From Membranipora membranacea (lineage: Eukaryota; Bryozoa; Gymnolaemata; Cheilostomatida; Membraniporidae), in the NCBI GenBank assembly GCA_914767715.1, contig OU612066.1, forward strand, positions 10,981,001-11,045,000: a stretch of 64,000 nt of DNA, written 5' to 3'. The notes beneath the pieces are model-generated. The model did no database searches, was not told where the DNA came from, and was given only the letters and a program-made list of their open reading frames with translations. The translations under genes were made by a program, and so were the position numbers. Shown here one piece after another: positions 1 through 10,327 of the stretch. Each line of letters begins with the position of its first letter. Positions within the stretch are counted from its first letter, which is position 1.

Positions 1-119
1 TATCATGCATACCATGTGCAAACATATAGGGAATTGACATGCGTTCAGGGGCATATGTTTTGTATTTTACTTGGTCAATTGACCAGGAGGTAAAACATTT
101 TATTTTTTTACTACTATTT
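1..119. other. No gene seen
   Basis: AT-rich edge sequence before the repeat array. It contains a short palindrome around 74-88 (TTGGTCAATTGACCA). I see no open frame or recognisable element. Confidence 0.4.
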
Positions 120-773
120 CTATTTCAAGCAAGTCTGAGAGGGTAAGATTTTGGGTCAAGTATTGATGATTTGTACTTATCCGGGTTTTCCGGATTTTCC
201 GGTTTTTCCATAAGTTTTGGCAAAAAACAAACTTTTTTAGACAGCGTGAAAGGAAGCACATTGTTTGATTCTGAGTTGAGGGCGAAGTTGGAGACCTGGA
301 AATGAATTTTCAAGCAAATCTGAGAGGGTAAGATTTTGGGTCAAATATAAATGATTTTTTTTATCCCAATTTTCTGTTTTGCAAAATACAAACCTTTTTT
401 AGTCAGCGTGATAGGAAGCATATATTCTGATTCTGAGCTGAAGGCATAGTTGAGAACCTGGAAATTATCTTTCAAGCATATCTAAGAAGGTAAGATTTCA
501 GGTAGAATATTGATATCTTTTCCTTTATCGGATTTCCGGTTTTTCCAAATTTTTTTGGCAAAACGCGAATTTTTTTGGTCAAAGTGATAGGAAGCATATA
601 TTCTGCTTCTGAGTTGGGGGCGTAGTTAGGAACCTGGAAATGAAATTTCAAGCAAATCTGAGAGGGTACGATTTCGGCTCAAAAATATTGTTAATTTTTC
701 CTTATCCGGATGTTCCGGTTATCTATTAATTTTTGCAAAATACAAACTTTTTATGTTAGCATGATAGTAAACA
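120..773. repeat. Diverged ~175-bp tandem repeats, left block
   Basis: About four imperfect copies of a roughly 175-bp unit. Landmarks recurring in each unit are GAGAGGGTAAGATTT, CCTTATCCGGATTTTCCGG, GGCAAAATACAAACTTTTTT, and TTCTGAGTTGAGGGCG followed by GGAACCTGGAAATGA. Copies differ by many substitutions, so the array is not young. The array is interrupted at about 773 in mid-unit and resumes at about 2665, which shows that the DNA between is an insertion. Minus-strand frames stay open for about one unit (for example 125-313), but the frame is not kept from unit to unit, so I treat it as non-coding. Confidence 0.85.
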
Positions 774-1039
774 TATTTTTCTCACCTCAATGATTAACAG
801 GATAGCTGGGGGTTCCCCTATAGGAGGGGGGCGACTAATACGCCATTTCCTGGTTAACCCCCAATAAGTTAGAAATAAACATTTAAGTAAGTACAGTAAG
901 TTGCTGGAGAACAGCACTGGCAGGGCAAAAACTTTATAGGAGGAAATTCGGCCTCGATACTTTAGAAAAGGCGGAAAATTTAGCACCAAAGGAGAGAGGT
1001 TTATAACGGAACTCCCTTTTGCCAAATACACAGCCCAAT

Positions 1040-1520
1040 AAAGTATCGGTTATGTTTAATATAACTTAAGTAGGCATCTGATTTCCACCTGCCGTGAACC
1101 TGTATCTGAGCTGCGGCCCATCCTCTTTATCTAGCCCAAGTAGCCCCTCCATGACGGAAACAGTGCGGTGTGAGCTTTGACTTTATCCCCGCTCTACCAG
1201 CTACATACTGTAATATTTTCCCAAACTCCTGGGCGGAAACATCAAAGAGTGGTGACTCAGGGAGTTTATGCCCAAACAAATCCAGGTATTGCTGTAGCAA
1301 CAGCACTGGTTTCAAGGGTTCGCCGGAGTTGTCAACAAGTTTGACCCTAGCCTCTGTCTTAGAGTGTTTGAACAACCTCAGAGTTAAATGACAAGAGGTT
1401 TTATCCTTTGACCAATGCACATCTCCGAACAGAAGGGCATGGGAGCTAGCTGTGGTGCAAAACTCTGATGGTCAAAGAAACCAGTAAAAAGCTACTGCCA
1501 TCATGCAACGAAACAGGCAC
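1040..1520 (-). pseudogene. Tyrosine recombinase (integrase-like) catalytic domain, broken
   Basis: Conceptual minus-strand translation gives the core of a tyrosine recombinase. An N-terminal helix with PSEF follows a hydrophobic AFYWFL stretch. A 97-codon open stretch (1127-1420) ends in the box-II motif HCFRHGGATWA, with the H-x-x-R pair. Downstream, GRWKSDAYLSYI carries the expected catalytic tyrosine. Two in-frame stops break it. The TGA at 1472-1474 sits where the family normally has arginine just before PSEF, consistent with a CGA to TGA change. The TAA at 1127-1129 lies between box II and the tyrosine. The enzyme would cut and rejoin DNA through a phosphotyrosine link. As it stands it cannot be made whole, so this is a fossil of the element that inserted here. 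Confidence 0.75.
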
Positions 1521-1903
1521 GTAACTCTAGGAGCAAGTATTTCAGCTGCCCTGTCAAGTCTGAGCAGATGGCTGGAAGACACAAATTATTACATTATTTA
1601 AAGTGTATATTACTAAACTACCCTGATTTCCCTCCCCTCAGCCAGATAATCCAAAAAACCTTAACACTGGTTCCCAGCAGGACTAATGCGTTGCTCAACT
1701 CTTAAAGAAGTGCTTCCCTGTGTTGTATAACTCCAGAGCCCTTTGGGGTTGCGTATTTATTATACAGATAGCTTGATAAACACAACTCAAAACTTAGCAC
1801 ACATCCAATTGTTTTACATGCAAAGCCAAACTAGCAAAAAAAAAACAGTTGATTTTGACCTTTTGGACTTCTGGCTGTAGCAACGATTATATGTCCGCAT
1901 GGA

Positions 1904-2392
1904 CTCACCTCTAACCAGAGGGTCATCACCTCAAGTACATGAGGGTCACACATTGTTGAGAATATAGTGCAACAACTAGTGTTAGTCAACACATAGCAAA
2001 GCGTTACTGGCAAGCCCGTATCAATTCAGCCAACAATTAGTTAAACTGATCACATATATTACTTGAGCCAAAGCCAACACCAACATAACAAAGCGTAAGC
2101 ACAAATTAACTCACCTCAGCATCATAAAGTTATTTCACCTCAAATTCTTGAGGGACGCCACTTGAATCACCTCTAAGAAGGTTATCACCTCATATTCATG
2201 AGGGTCACAATTTAAATGTTACATTGACCTAGAATTATTCCCTTAAATCACCTCTCAGAGGGTTATCACCTCATATTCATGAGGGGTCACAAAATTACCA
2301 AAATGGTACTCTAGTCTTGGGAGACATCATATGCCATGGCCTAAATCACCTCTCAGAGGGTTATCACCTCATATTTATGAGGGTTACAAAGT
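1904..2392. repeat. Cluster of paired short palindromes
   Basis: A double-hairpin motif recurs: TCACCTCT(n)AGAGGGT, a few bases, then TCACCTCAT(n)ATGAGGGTCACA. Copies lie at about 1904-1950, 2173-2212, 2245-2290 and 2340-2390, with a single palindrome at about 2135-2152. Each half is a perfect or nearly perfect stem with a 1-6 base loop. The order first palindrome, GGTTA or GGTCA, second palindrome, TCACA is conserved. It belongs to the inserted element rather than to the flanking 175-bp array. Confidence 0.7.
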
Positions 2393-2664
2393 TAATCAGT
2401 TTGGTATCTAAATACCATGAAATATTTAAACCATCCCATAGGCCTAATAATCAAATTTAGCCTCTGCAGGTTAAGTCCATTCAAGACAATACATAGGCCT
2501 TAAAAGTAGTGCCAATAAATATCCATCACATACTGGAATGAGCAATAGATACTCACAGATTAAAGCTAGTAAATTTTACCAGTTATAAAACAGTACTGTG
2601 TTATTAAATAACTGAGCCTTGTCACATTGCTCAAGAAAAATGAGTACTTTAGGTGTAAAAAACT

Positions 2665-3998
2665 CTGTATATTCTGCTTCTGAGTTGAGGGCGTAGTCGG
2701 TAACCTGGAAATGACTTTTCAGCAAATCTGAGAGGGTAAGTTTTCGGGCCAAATATTGATAATTTTTCCTTATCCGAATTTTCCGGTTTTCTACAAACTT
2801 TGGCAAAATACAAACTTATTTAGTCAGTATGATCGTGAGCATATAGTCTGCTTCTGAGTTGAGGGCGTAGTCGGGAACCTGGAAATGAGTTTTCAAGCAC
2901 ATCTGAGAGGATAAGTTTTTGGGTAAAATATCGATAGTTTTTTCCTTATCCGGATTTTCAGGTTTTCTACAAACTTTGGCAAAATACAAACTTATTTAGT
3001 CAGTATGATCGTGAGCATATAGTCTGCTTCTGAGTTGAGGGCGTAGTCGGGAACCTGGAAATGAGTTTTCAAGCAAATCTGAGAGGGTAAGTTTTCGGGT
3101 CAAATATTGATAATTTTTCCTTATCCGGACTTTTCGGTTATTCAAATTTTTTTAGCAAAATACAAACTTTGTTAGTCAGCGTGATAGGAAATATGATACA
3201 TTATGCTTCTAAGTTGAGGGCGAATTTGGGAACCTGGAAATAAACTTTCAAACAAATCTAAGAGGGTAAGATTTCGGGTCAAATAATGATGACTTTTCCT
3301 TATCCGGAATTCCCAGGTTTAGCTGATTTTCCATCAATTTTATGCAAAATACAAACTTTTTAGTCAATGTGTGAGGAAGCATGTAATCTGTTTCTTTGTA
3401 TTGGGCGTTGTTTGGGACCTGGATAAGACCTTTCAAGCAAATCTGAAAAGGTAAGATTTCATGTCAAATATTGATTTTTTTTCCTTATCCAGATTTCCCA
3501 GATTAGGTGATTTTCCATCAATTTTGGCAAAATACAAACCTTTTTAGTTAGCATGATAGTAAGCATATATTCTGCTTTTGAGTTGAGGGCGAAGTTGGGA
3601 ACCTGCAAACTGACTTTCAAACAAATCTGAGAGGGTAAGATTTCAGGGCAAATATTGATAATTTTTCCTTATCTGGATTTTCGGGATTTCTATAAATTTT
3701 GGTAAAATATAAACTTATTGAGTCAGCATGATCGTAAGCATATACTCTGCTTCTGAGTTGAGGGCATAGTCAGGAACCTGGAAATGAGTTTTCAAGCTAA
3801 TCTGAGAGGGTAAGACTTCGAGTCAAATTTTGATGATTTTTCCTTATCCGGAATTTGGCGGAGTTTCCATTAATTTTGGAAAAATACACATTTTTTTAGT
3901 CAGAGTGATAGGAAGCATATATTCTAATTCTGAGCTGAAGGCGTAGTTGGGAACCGGGAAGTTATCTTTCAAGCATATCTGAGAAGGTAAGAAAATGT
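2665..3998. repeat. Diverged ~175-bp tandem repeats, right block
   Basis: About seven to eight further imperfect copies of the same unit as at 120-773, spaced 170-185 bp (unit marker GAGAGGGTAAG near 2727, 2900, 3080, 3260, 3445, 3640, 3806 and 3980). Two adjacent units around 2820-3060 are almost identical, suggesting a more recent duplication inside the array. The last unit breaks off at about 3998, immediately before a splice acceptor and the exon at 4015. Confidence 0.85.
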
Positions 3999-4014
3999 TT
4001 GACTCTCTTTACAG

Positions 4015-4109
4015 GCGATTGCTCAGTGTAGGCCATTAGCCAAGTGTCTCAGTATTTATGCATTTAACAAAGAGAAAACTGAAAACCAGTACACCAACTG
4101 TCCAGATCG
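4015..4109 (+). pseudogene. Orphan exon of a third cysteine-rich paralogue
   Basis: A 95-bp exon with acceptor CTCTTTACAG before 4015 and donor GTGAGT at 4110. It translates as AIAQCRPLAKCLSI, then a charged stretch, then YTNCPD. This matches the fifth exon of the cysteine-rich genes at 22180-22283 and 31785-31888 (AIAQCRPL..C, then NLY(S/T)NCPTG), with the same intron phases (0 in, 2 out) and three codons fewer. The strand is opposite to the two full copies. I find neither the preceding nor the following exon of that family nearby, so it is probably a fragment, though it could be an exon captured by another gene. Confidence 0.6.
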
Positions 4110-5260
4110 GTGAGTACAAGCAGTTATGACTGCAATCATATTGTTAATATTGACGCTTAATTCCCTCACAAGTAAGGGAAAACCTTGTGAATATTCTGCC
4201 GTTGAAAGTATTGGCAGATTTGTAACTGAGATTAAGACCAATACTCTTGATTTTCTGCTATAATGCTTATATCACCATTCTTGGTTCATCTGATGCTAAG
4301 ATTCTACGGCCTGGGACCGGTTCATTAGAACAGTCACTAGTTGTTCGTTCACCCATAGTATTGTGCTATGCACAATGTCATGGAGATTGTATGGAACATA
4401 AGTAGTTATTTTGTGTGCTCTTCCTATGGAAATGCAAGACAAGGCAAGACAACTGATTCGATAACCATATTTTAAGTGCTAACTTTTAAAAGCCCACTCA
4501 TAATGGTTATTTAAATTTATTGCAAATGATTGAATTGAATCAGTTGCTACCTGTGGTGAGTAACATAGTTGATTAAATTTGTGTCTCTTGCATTTTTTTT
4601 TCAGATGCATTTAGTTGACTGCCGTAATAATTTTTTTGTTTTCCATCAGGAGTCAAAAAAGAAGAAAAGTGAAGATCAGAGAAAAATCATAGACATAAAT
4701 GATGTAACGATAATCATAATGAATTATTGTTGTATGTCAGCGATTGTCTGTAGCCCTTTCATGCGGCCACTTATTTTGAGTAAAAATAAAAAAATGGCAG
4801 CATGACGAGGCTGGAATTCACTTGTATATCATATGAATGCAGAGCTGGATCTTGAAGATATGAAAGCGTTTGAAAACATGACTAAATTTTTACAATAGTA
4901 TTGTTCCTTGAGCCATATAAAAAATGTTCTCCGATTGAAATCATCTATGGGGTCGCACATTGCAATATCTTTAGAATGTTATTCGATGGAGAGCAAAGGA
5001 AAAAAACAAAAATATGATGACACTTCATGATGAAAAAAAGGAATTGAAATAGCTGCCTAAAAATTTTCACAAAACTTTCTTTAATTCAAATGCAAGAGTA
5101 CATGTAGAGTAATCCAAATCTGCCAGAGAAATGCTCTATATGTATCATCTATTAATTCTTACGTTAAAAAAACACTTGAGTGACCTGAGATGATTGAGGT
5201 AGAATTAATCTCAAATTCACGGCAAGGTATCACTCAACAAAATTCCTTGTTAACTTACAG
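4110..5260. other. Intergenic or intronic, no clear gene
   Basis: AT-rich. A strong acceptor-like TTTTTTTTTCAG occurs at 4593-4604 and another (TTTTCCATCAG) at 4638-4648. The frames that follow stop quickly or are low-complexity and lysine-rich, and none connects in phase with the exon at 4015-4109 or the exon at 5261. Any first exon of the lectin gene at 5261-7368 should lie here, but I cannot identify it. Confidence 0.4.
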
Positions 5261-7368
5261 CAGGTGATGATTGGAGTTTTAGTTACATTGGGTCCTGTTG
5301 ATTCAGCTCTTCTAACAGCAACATACGAAAGTCGATCACTTGTATCTCTTCCAACAGTAGACGTGGAGTATAATTGGGTTCCTAGTTCCCGGCTCTGTTC
5401 TTTGCTCTGTACTGAGAGGACAGCCACACAGCTGACAGCCTGCTTTTCTTACTCGTACAACTCTGCTTTTCAGATATGTAAACTCTCCCCTGACTGGAAC
5501 ACAGAGTTGGCTGACCCAACAACAAACGAAATGGTTTTTGAAGTACAAGGCAAGTTGATTTACGCGCTATTTATTTATCTATTTATATATTGGTTATTAT
5601 TGTCGATTAATCATCATCATTAAAGACTACCCGAAAGTCAAAGCATGTTATAGTCAGCAGTTACTTATGATAATGTTGTGATGGATTTGCCAACTAACTA
5701 ACTCAAATAAATAATAAATAAATAATAAGTTTGCCTACTTTGGAAGTTGGTCTCTTTATGCTGACAAATGGTAGGCATTGTTTTTTGCTGACTAGTAAAC
5801 TGACTTAAAACACCTAAAGCAGTCAAATAAGATTACACTAAATCAAGTTTTGAGTGTGAGTATTAAAGCAGTAGAAATTTGATCATCTTTCAACTCATCG
5901 GACAAAAAAATGTAATAGTTCTTAGGTATTTTTAGGTCAAGTTTGGTCCATTGTCTCTACAATTTGAGATTCATCCCTTGAGCCACCCGTGTTGTCTCAA
6001 CAGTTATATGGCAGCGACTAACTGTTATGTTGACAAACTGGATCAAACTTGATTTAGCTCACGTTAATGAGAGCTTTATCTATTATACCTGTCTCTATTT
6101 TAGAATATCAAATCGAGGCATCGACTTACATTGTGAGACATGACCAGGCTTGTAGAAGAGAGTTGAAACAGCTTGATGTTAGCTTAAAGAGATGTATTGA
6201 GCTGCTTGAATCAAGCTCCGCGTTTGAAGGCGATTGGAGCTATGATGCCGCACAAAGAGCTTGTTACAATGTTGCCCCGATGCTATCTGCTGATTATGCT
6301 TGTCCCATATATGATGAAATCGTTCCAATACTATCCAACCGTAATGCAGCACGGTCACTCTTTGGTAATCCAACCAAACTTGCACTGGCAGGTAATGAAA
6401 GGAGTCAACACAAAAATAAGCACAGTTTGAGCTTTTCAAGTCTTGCCCCCTCTTCCCCCCTGCCAACAGTTACCCCCCCCCCTTCACTTGACAAGAATAG
6501 TTTGACAGAATAATTTGAGCTTAATAGTACACTCTTTTCTCGCCAGTTGATACTGCTTTTAATATTGCTATTGCTATATTGCAACACTTGGTAGCTTATA
6601 TGGCGCTACGCTGTGTCATCTCCAATGTTTCACTCCTTATTTGCAGGTCCATTTGATGGCTCAGACCCGTATGTCGACGCTTGGGGATACGCATTTTCGG
6701 TTACAATTGCCTTCGATGGTAGCACAGCGTATGGCAATCACTATCTATCAGCCAGAGAATCAGAAAACCCTTGGATAGGTGGAGATATCGGAGATATAAG
6801 AACCATTGTTGGTGCATTTTTTTACACCAGAACCAACTGCTGTGCTCGTACGTCTTCTCATGTCAACTTTGCTATCCAACTAAACTAAACTGATAATCCA
6901 TTTTAATTCAGAAACCAATACATAATATGATCTAAGATTATGTTACTATAGAATATTATATTATAATCTTATTTAATAGATACATTTTTAAACATATGTT
7001 AAATGTACCAGTGCCACATCTCAATTTATCTATCTACATATATATAGTTATATTATTCTTATTTGAACTTACTTAAGTTAGTATCATTTTTCAGTAGAGG
7101 TAAGTAGAAATTTCCATTGAGTATTCTCTTTCCATTTATTGTAGAATTTGTTCAGAATATTCATTTTCTGGTGGCTACCGCTGAGTCGAGTTTGACTGAA
7201 GATTATGATGGAAGTCTTTGTTCAGTCAATACAGGATCTCCGCCGATGAACAGCAATGACATTGTCTGGTTGCCTTGCGCATTCCAGCAAGGCCGCTACT
7301 TTAGGATGGTCTCATTCACTGCTTCTGGTAACATTGATGTATGTGAAGTCGAGATAATTGGCTATTAA
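5261..7368 (+). CDS. PAN-like / F-type lectin-like secreted protein (5' end uncertain)
   Basis: Exons 5261-5549, 6104-6391, 6647-6847 and 7145-7368 join in frame, all internal junctions phase 1, giving about 330 residues. Exon 1 encodes a PAN/apple-like module (RLCSLLCTER, then TACFSYSYNSAFQICKL, the C-x3-C and C-x-F-x-Y pattern). Exon 2 is an unrecognised four-cysteine, probably helical module. Exons 3-4 form an F-type lectin (fucolectin)-like jelly roll: FDGS, PWIGGDIGD, the TNCC pair, and a C-terminal GRYFRMVSF with DVCEVEIIGY. In that family CEVE closes the fold and binds fucose-type sugars. The full fucose-binding triad is not evident here, so ligand binding is unproven. The start is unclear: ATG 5267 opens a mildly hydrophobic stretch that could be a weak signal peptide, or exon 1 may be spliced at 5261 or 5283 to an unseen first exon. 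Intron 1 is GC-AG. A polyadenylation signal lies at 7623. Confidence 0.8.
5550..6103 (+). other. GC-AG intron of the lectin gene
   Basis: The donor is CAAG|GCAAGT, the usual consensus of GC-AG introns, and the acceptor is CTCTATTTTAG. Both sides are phase 1, and the spliced codon is GAA. The only nearby GT (5543-5544) would give the wrong phase. Confidence 0.75.
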
Positions 7369-7951
7369 AAATCGGTCATTGCTAACCGTTTCAACAACTT
7401 GATGATCACTAGCTGTAATGCAGTTAGATGGGAGAGTTGAGCCTACAATTGTAGATGGACGTTATACGGCGGCCACAAAAACCAAGATGCGGGAACCAAT
7501 CAATGATTAAATCTATCGGGAACAAAGAAAGAAGTGTTGGCGGAGAATCAAACGCAAAGCCTATCAATATCATTCGTAGCTGCAGTAGTTGGACTCTAAT
7601 AAGCCATAGACTACATAACCATAATAAATCTGTCAGTCATTTTCTTTATTGATTACTTGATATTTTATCAAACGTGGCAGATATGATTGCAATTCTACTA
7701 TACATACTATATTTATTCACTAAAAACAAAAATCATGTTTGATTGCACAATTCATTTCTATGACTAACATAATGGTTTTGCAAAAAAGGATGCATGGCAC
7801 TTCCACAAAAACAAAACGGAGTCAACACCTTGAGATTTATATAGTGTCATCATTTAATGTGATGCCCATATCTTTTGAAAAAAACTGTCTTTGCCACAGG
7901 AACTTCTGAACTGGGTGTGCTGGTCAATAATGCTTTGTCTATTAATAATTG
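7369..7951. other. 3' flank of the lectin gene with AATAAA
   Basis: Holds a canonical AATAAA at about 7623-7628, 255 bases after the stop codon, the likely polyadenylation signal. I see no coding sequence in the rest. Confidence 0.5.
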
Positions 7952-7959
7952 CTCTAAGT

Positions 7960-8681
7960 CATGGGTGGGCAACATTTTTTTGAAAAAGGCCACGTTTTTC
8001 GCAAGGGCAACTCAAAAAGCCGCAAGATCATTCAGGCATAAATTTGGAACGCAGGTATGATTAGGCATTGTAGGCATTGTAGGCATTGACTCTCACCAGC
8101 TCTTTCGAAAGTCTTATGACCTGCTTATTTCTGAGATATTGTTGTGTACAGGGATGTATGCATGTGTTTCAAGTGGTAGGGCAGGGTGGGTATGGGAGGC
8201 GTGCTGTAGCGCTCTCCAGCAAGGGGAAAATCTTTGCATATACTTATCAAATGAGAAGAAATCTGGAACATTTCAGCCAAAATTGTTGAAGGACTTTTAT
8301 CATGACAACTTATTGATACAATTCTGCCTTTGTTGTGCAAGATGACATCATTGTAAAAATTGATAACTACTAAAAAGTTATGAAATGTTTTAATTTCAAT
8401 ATATCCAAAGTTCAGGAAAGGATATTATGGTGAAATAATTGAGTAAATTGTTTTTCACATAAAAAAATTGTAATTAATTATAATAATTTTGCGAAGAATA
8501 GCTTGTTGTTTGCGCTACTTTAGGTTTATTCCCTGTTGAAGCTTTTGAAAAGTAGTCTGCACCAACATCAGAAAATATTATTAATGGGTACTAATTTTTA
8601 CAGGCATAAGGCCACAATTAGGCCGCGCAACATTATCCATTAGGGCACACCGGCAAAAAGGCCGCAGTTTGCCCACAGCTG
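7960..8681. mobile_element. Non-autonomous hAT-type element, 722 bp
   Basis: The terminal inverted repeats begin CATGGGTGGGCAAC on the left and, read inward from the right, CAGCTGTGGGCAAAC; both continue into a GGCC..TTTTT tract. The element is flanked by an 8-bp duplication, CTCTAAGT (7952-7959) and CTCCAAGT (8682-8689), 7 of 8 matching. Eight-base target duplications and CA..GTGGGCAA ends are typical of hAT transposons. No transposase frame remains. It is in the opposite orientation to the three ~855-bp relatives inside the 4-kb array and is more diverged from them than they are from each other. Confidence 0.85.
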
Positions 8682-8689
8682 CTCCAAGT

Positions 8690-9145
8690 GATCGTAATTG
8701 CTATTAAGCCGGTTTAGGAATGAATGAGATGAAGTTTTGCCTGAAAAAAACTCAAAACTGCTGAGCAAGCAATGTGAAAGTTATCTTCTTGCTGGCAGGG
8801 AGGACATAACTCCAGTATTCAAAGTAAAAACTCTATACCTATCTCGATCGGGGAGTTCGGGACGAACTTCCTGCTTTGAAGTATTGGCTGCCACAATTCA
8901 TGCCATACGTTGCTACTTGATTCATACAATTAATGTTTCTTCCTTATAAAAATTCTACACCTATAGCTTTGTTCTGTTTTCAGAAAAGAGAAAATAAGGA
9001 TTGATTAGACAGATTAGCCAAGCAAGTGTGCCAGTCAATCTAAGTTGAGCGAACGTTTTTTTTTACATTTTAATAGAAGACTGAATATAGTGAAGATGCA
9101 AGGTCAACAAGTTATTTTTGATTTACTTTATTTATTAACTTTTAG
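8690..9145. other. No gene seen
   Basis: AT-rich spacer between the hAT element and the SINE. A short open frame at 8737-8949 has no domain or splice support. Confidence 0.4.
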
Positions 9146-9676
9146 ATGGATGGCCTATTGGCGATGTCAATTTAAATGCAAATTGAAATGGCTATCCTTT
9201 CCATACCACCTATGAGGTAGACAGCCTGAGTATTGTTTTCCTATCATGTGACAGAAATCCCCAACAATTATTCTCAGTGAATATAGCCATAGAATACAGC
9301 GCAACAAACACGTTATAATTGTAGTATTATTTATATATATTTTATAAAAATAAGGGGTCCTCCCCATGCTCCTCATTGCTTTTTTTATCATCTGACCTGG
9401 CCTCTTGCGCTGAGATCAAACACTCTAACCGCTCAGCCACACTGGCCTGCTGAAATTTTCAAAGCTCAGTGCGAAATAATCCAGATGTTGAAATTTGATG
9501 ATAAAGTGGGTGTAAGAAGTAATAAATAGGTACCATAACAAAACAGCTAAACCACCAAGTAGTAAAAGAGATGATGTAAATAAAATCTGGCTTCACCAGG
9601 ATTTGAACTCAACCGGGATATTAAGTCAGGCCTCTCGCTGTGATCGCGCACGCTAACCACTCAGCCATGCCAGCCC
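9146..9676 (-). mobile_element. Two-headed tRNA-derived SINE, ~530 bp
   Basis: Read on the minus strand it starts with a tRNA-like head: an A-box-like TGGCTGAGTGGTTAGCG, then a B-box-like GGTTGAGTTCAAATCC. After a spacer with TACTTGGTGGTTTA and ATTATTTCGCAC comes a second tRNA-like head (GTGTGGCTGAGCGGTTAGAG, then TGATCTCAGC). A tail ends in CATCGCCAATAGGCCATCCAT. The same order is found in each 4-kb unit on the plus strand (for example 40405-40874), which shows that this is a mobile family and not chance. The heads resemble class-II tRNAs (Leu/Ser type) with a long variable arm. Confidence 0.75.
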
Positions 9677-10327
9677 ACTGAAGCTTAAATATTTAGAGTA
9701 CTTATGAATGTGGAAAGTAAGCTGTCGTTTAGTTTTTTTTAGTTTCATTTCATCCCAAATTGATTTCAAGCTTTCATGGCACATAATATTATCAGGCAAA
9801 AGAAGTTTGAAAATATAATTGGCACACCCTCTACATTGCCATAGTGTCTAACAATGAAAAGAAAAACTGTTTGAGGTGCTCAGTTATTTAAAGTCAATTC
9901 AGCTCAAAACAAGGTATAGGAGTTGTCTTCTCAAATTTATCAAATTAAATGAATTTGAAGTTGTCATTCCACAACCAATGCATCTGGGTTATGCAATGCT
10001 ATATGCTGTTACACTGTGTAGGGTAGGGAGAACCAGATGCATACAGGAAGGCCTTCCACATACAGCATCAATGTTTCATAAGATATTTTTTCACTAATGA
10101 TTCAGTTTATTTCAATTCGTACTACTGTGTCAGCTTTAACAGTGTGATAGTAAATACAACTAAAATTGTGATCAGTATCAAGTACGAAGAATGAAATGCG
10201 GGATTAGAGTAATGCCATAGTGTAGCAAAGGAAAGGTGCATAACTTTTAAAAAAAACTATAGTCATAATTTTAATTAACGTTAAAACTGTTTCAATCTGA
10301 AGAACAAAGAATTGTCATGCTTGAAGC
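9677..10327. other. 3' flank of the minus-strand gene
   Basis: AT-rich. On the minus strand an AATAAA lies at about 10107-10112, about 220 bases after the stop of the gene ending at 10328. Nothing else is recognised. Confidence 0.4.

Larger units (their letters stand above)
774..2664 (-). mobile_element. ~1.9-kb insertion carrying a tyrosine recombinase remnant
   Basis: The flanks at about 773 and 2665 together rebuild one ~175-bp repeat unit (left part ends AAACATATT, right part resumes TATATTCTGCTTCTG), so the intervening 1.9 kb was inserted. ATATT occurs at both edges and could be a short direct repeat. The insert contains a decayed minus-strand tyrosine recombinase (1040-1520) and a cluster of paired palindromes (1904-2392). 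Elements moved by such enzymes in animals include the DIRS/Ngaro and Crypton groups. I see no reverse transcriptase here, so either a Crypton or a deleted DIRS-like element is possible. Exact ends are uncertain by several bases. Confidence 0.65.

Noticed and set aside
125-3436. Protein-coding repeats in the ~175-bp array
   Set aside because: Minus-strand frames are open for about one unit, but different units use different frames and stops are frequent.
4569-4805. First exon of the lectin gene with a signal peptide
   Set aside because: The frame starts at a TTG, overlaps an acceptor-like poly-T, lacks a suitable donor in the phase needed at 5261, and is lysine-rich low complexity.
9585-9676. 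A genuine tRNA-Leu or tRNA-Ser gene on the minus strand
   Set aside because: The same tRNA-like head with the same non-tRNA tail occurs elsewhere in the window, which marks it as a SINE; stem pairing is also imperfect.
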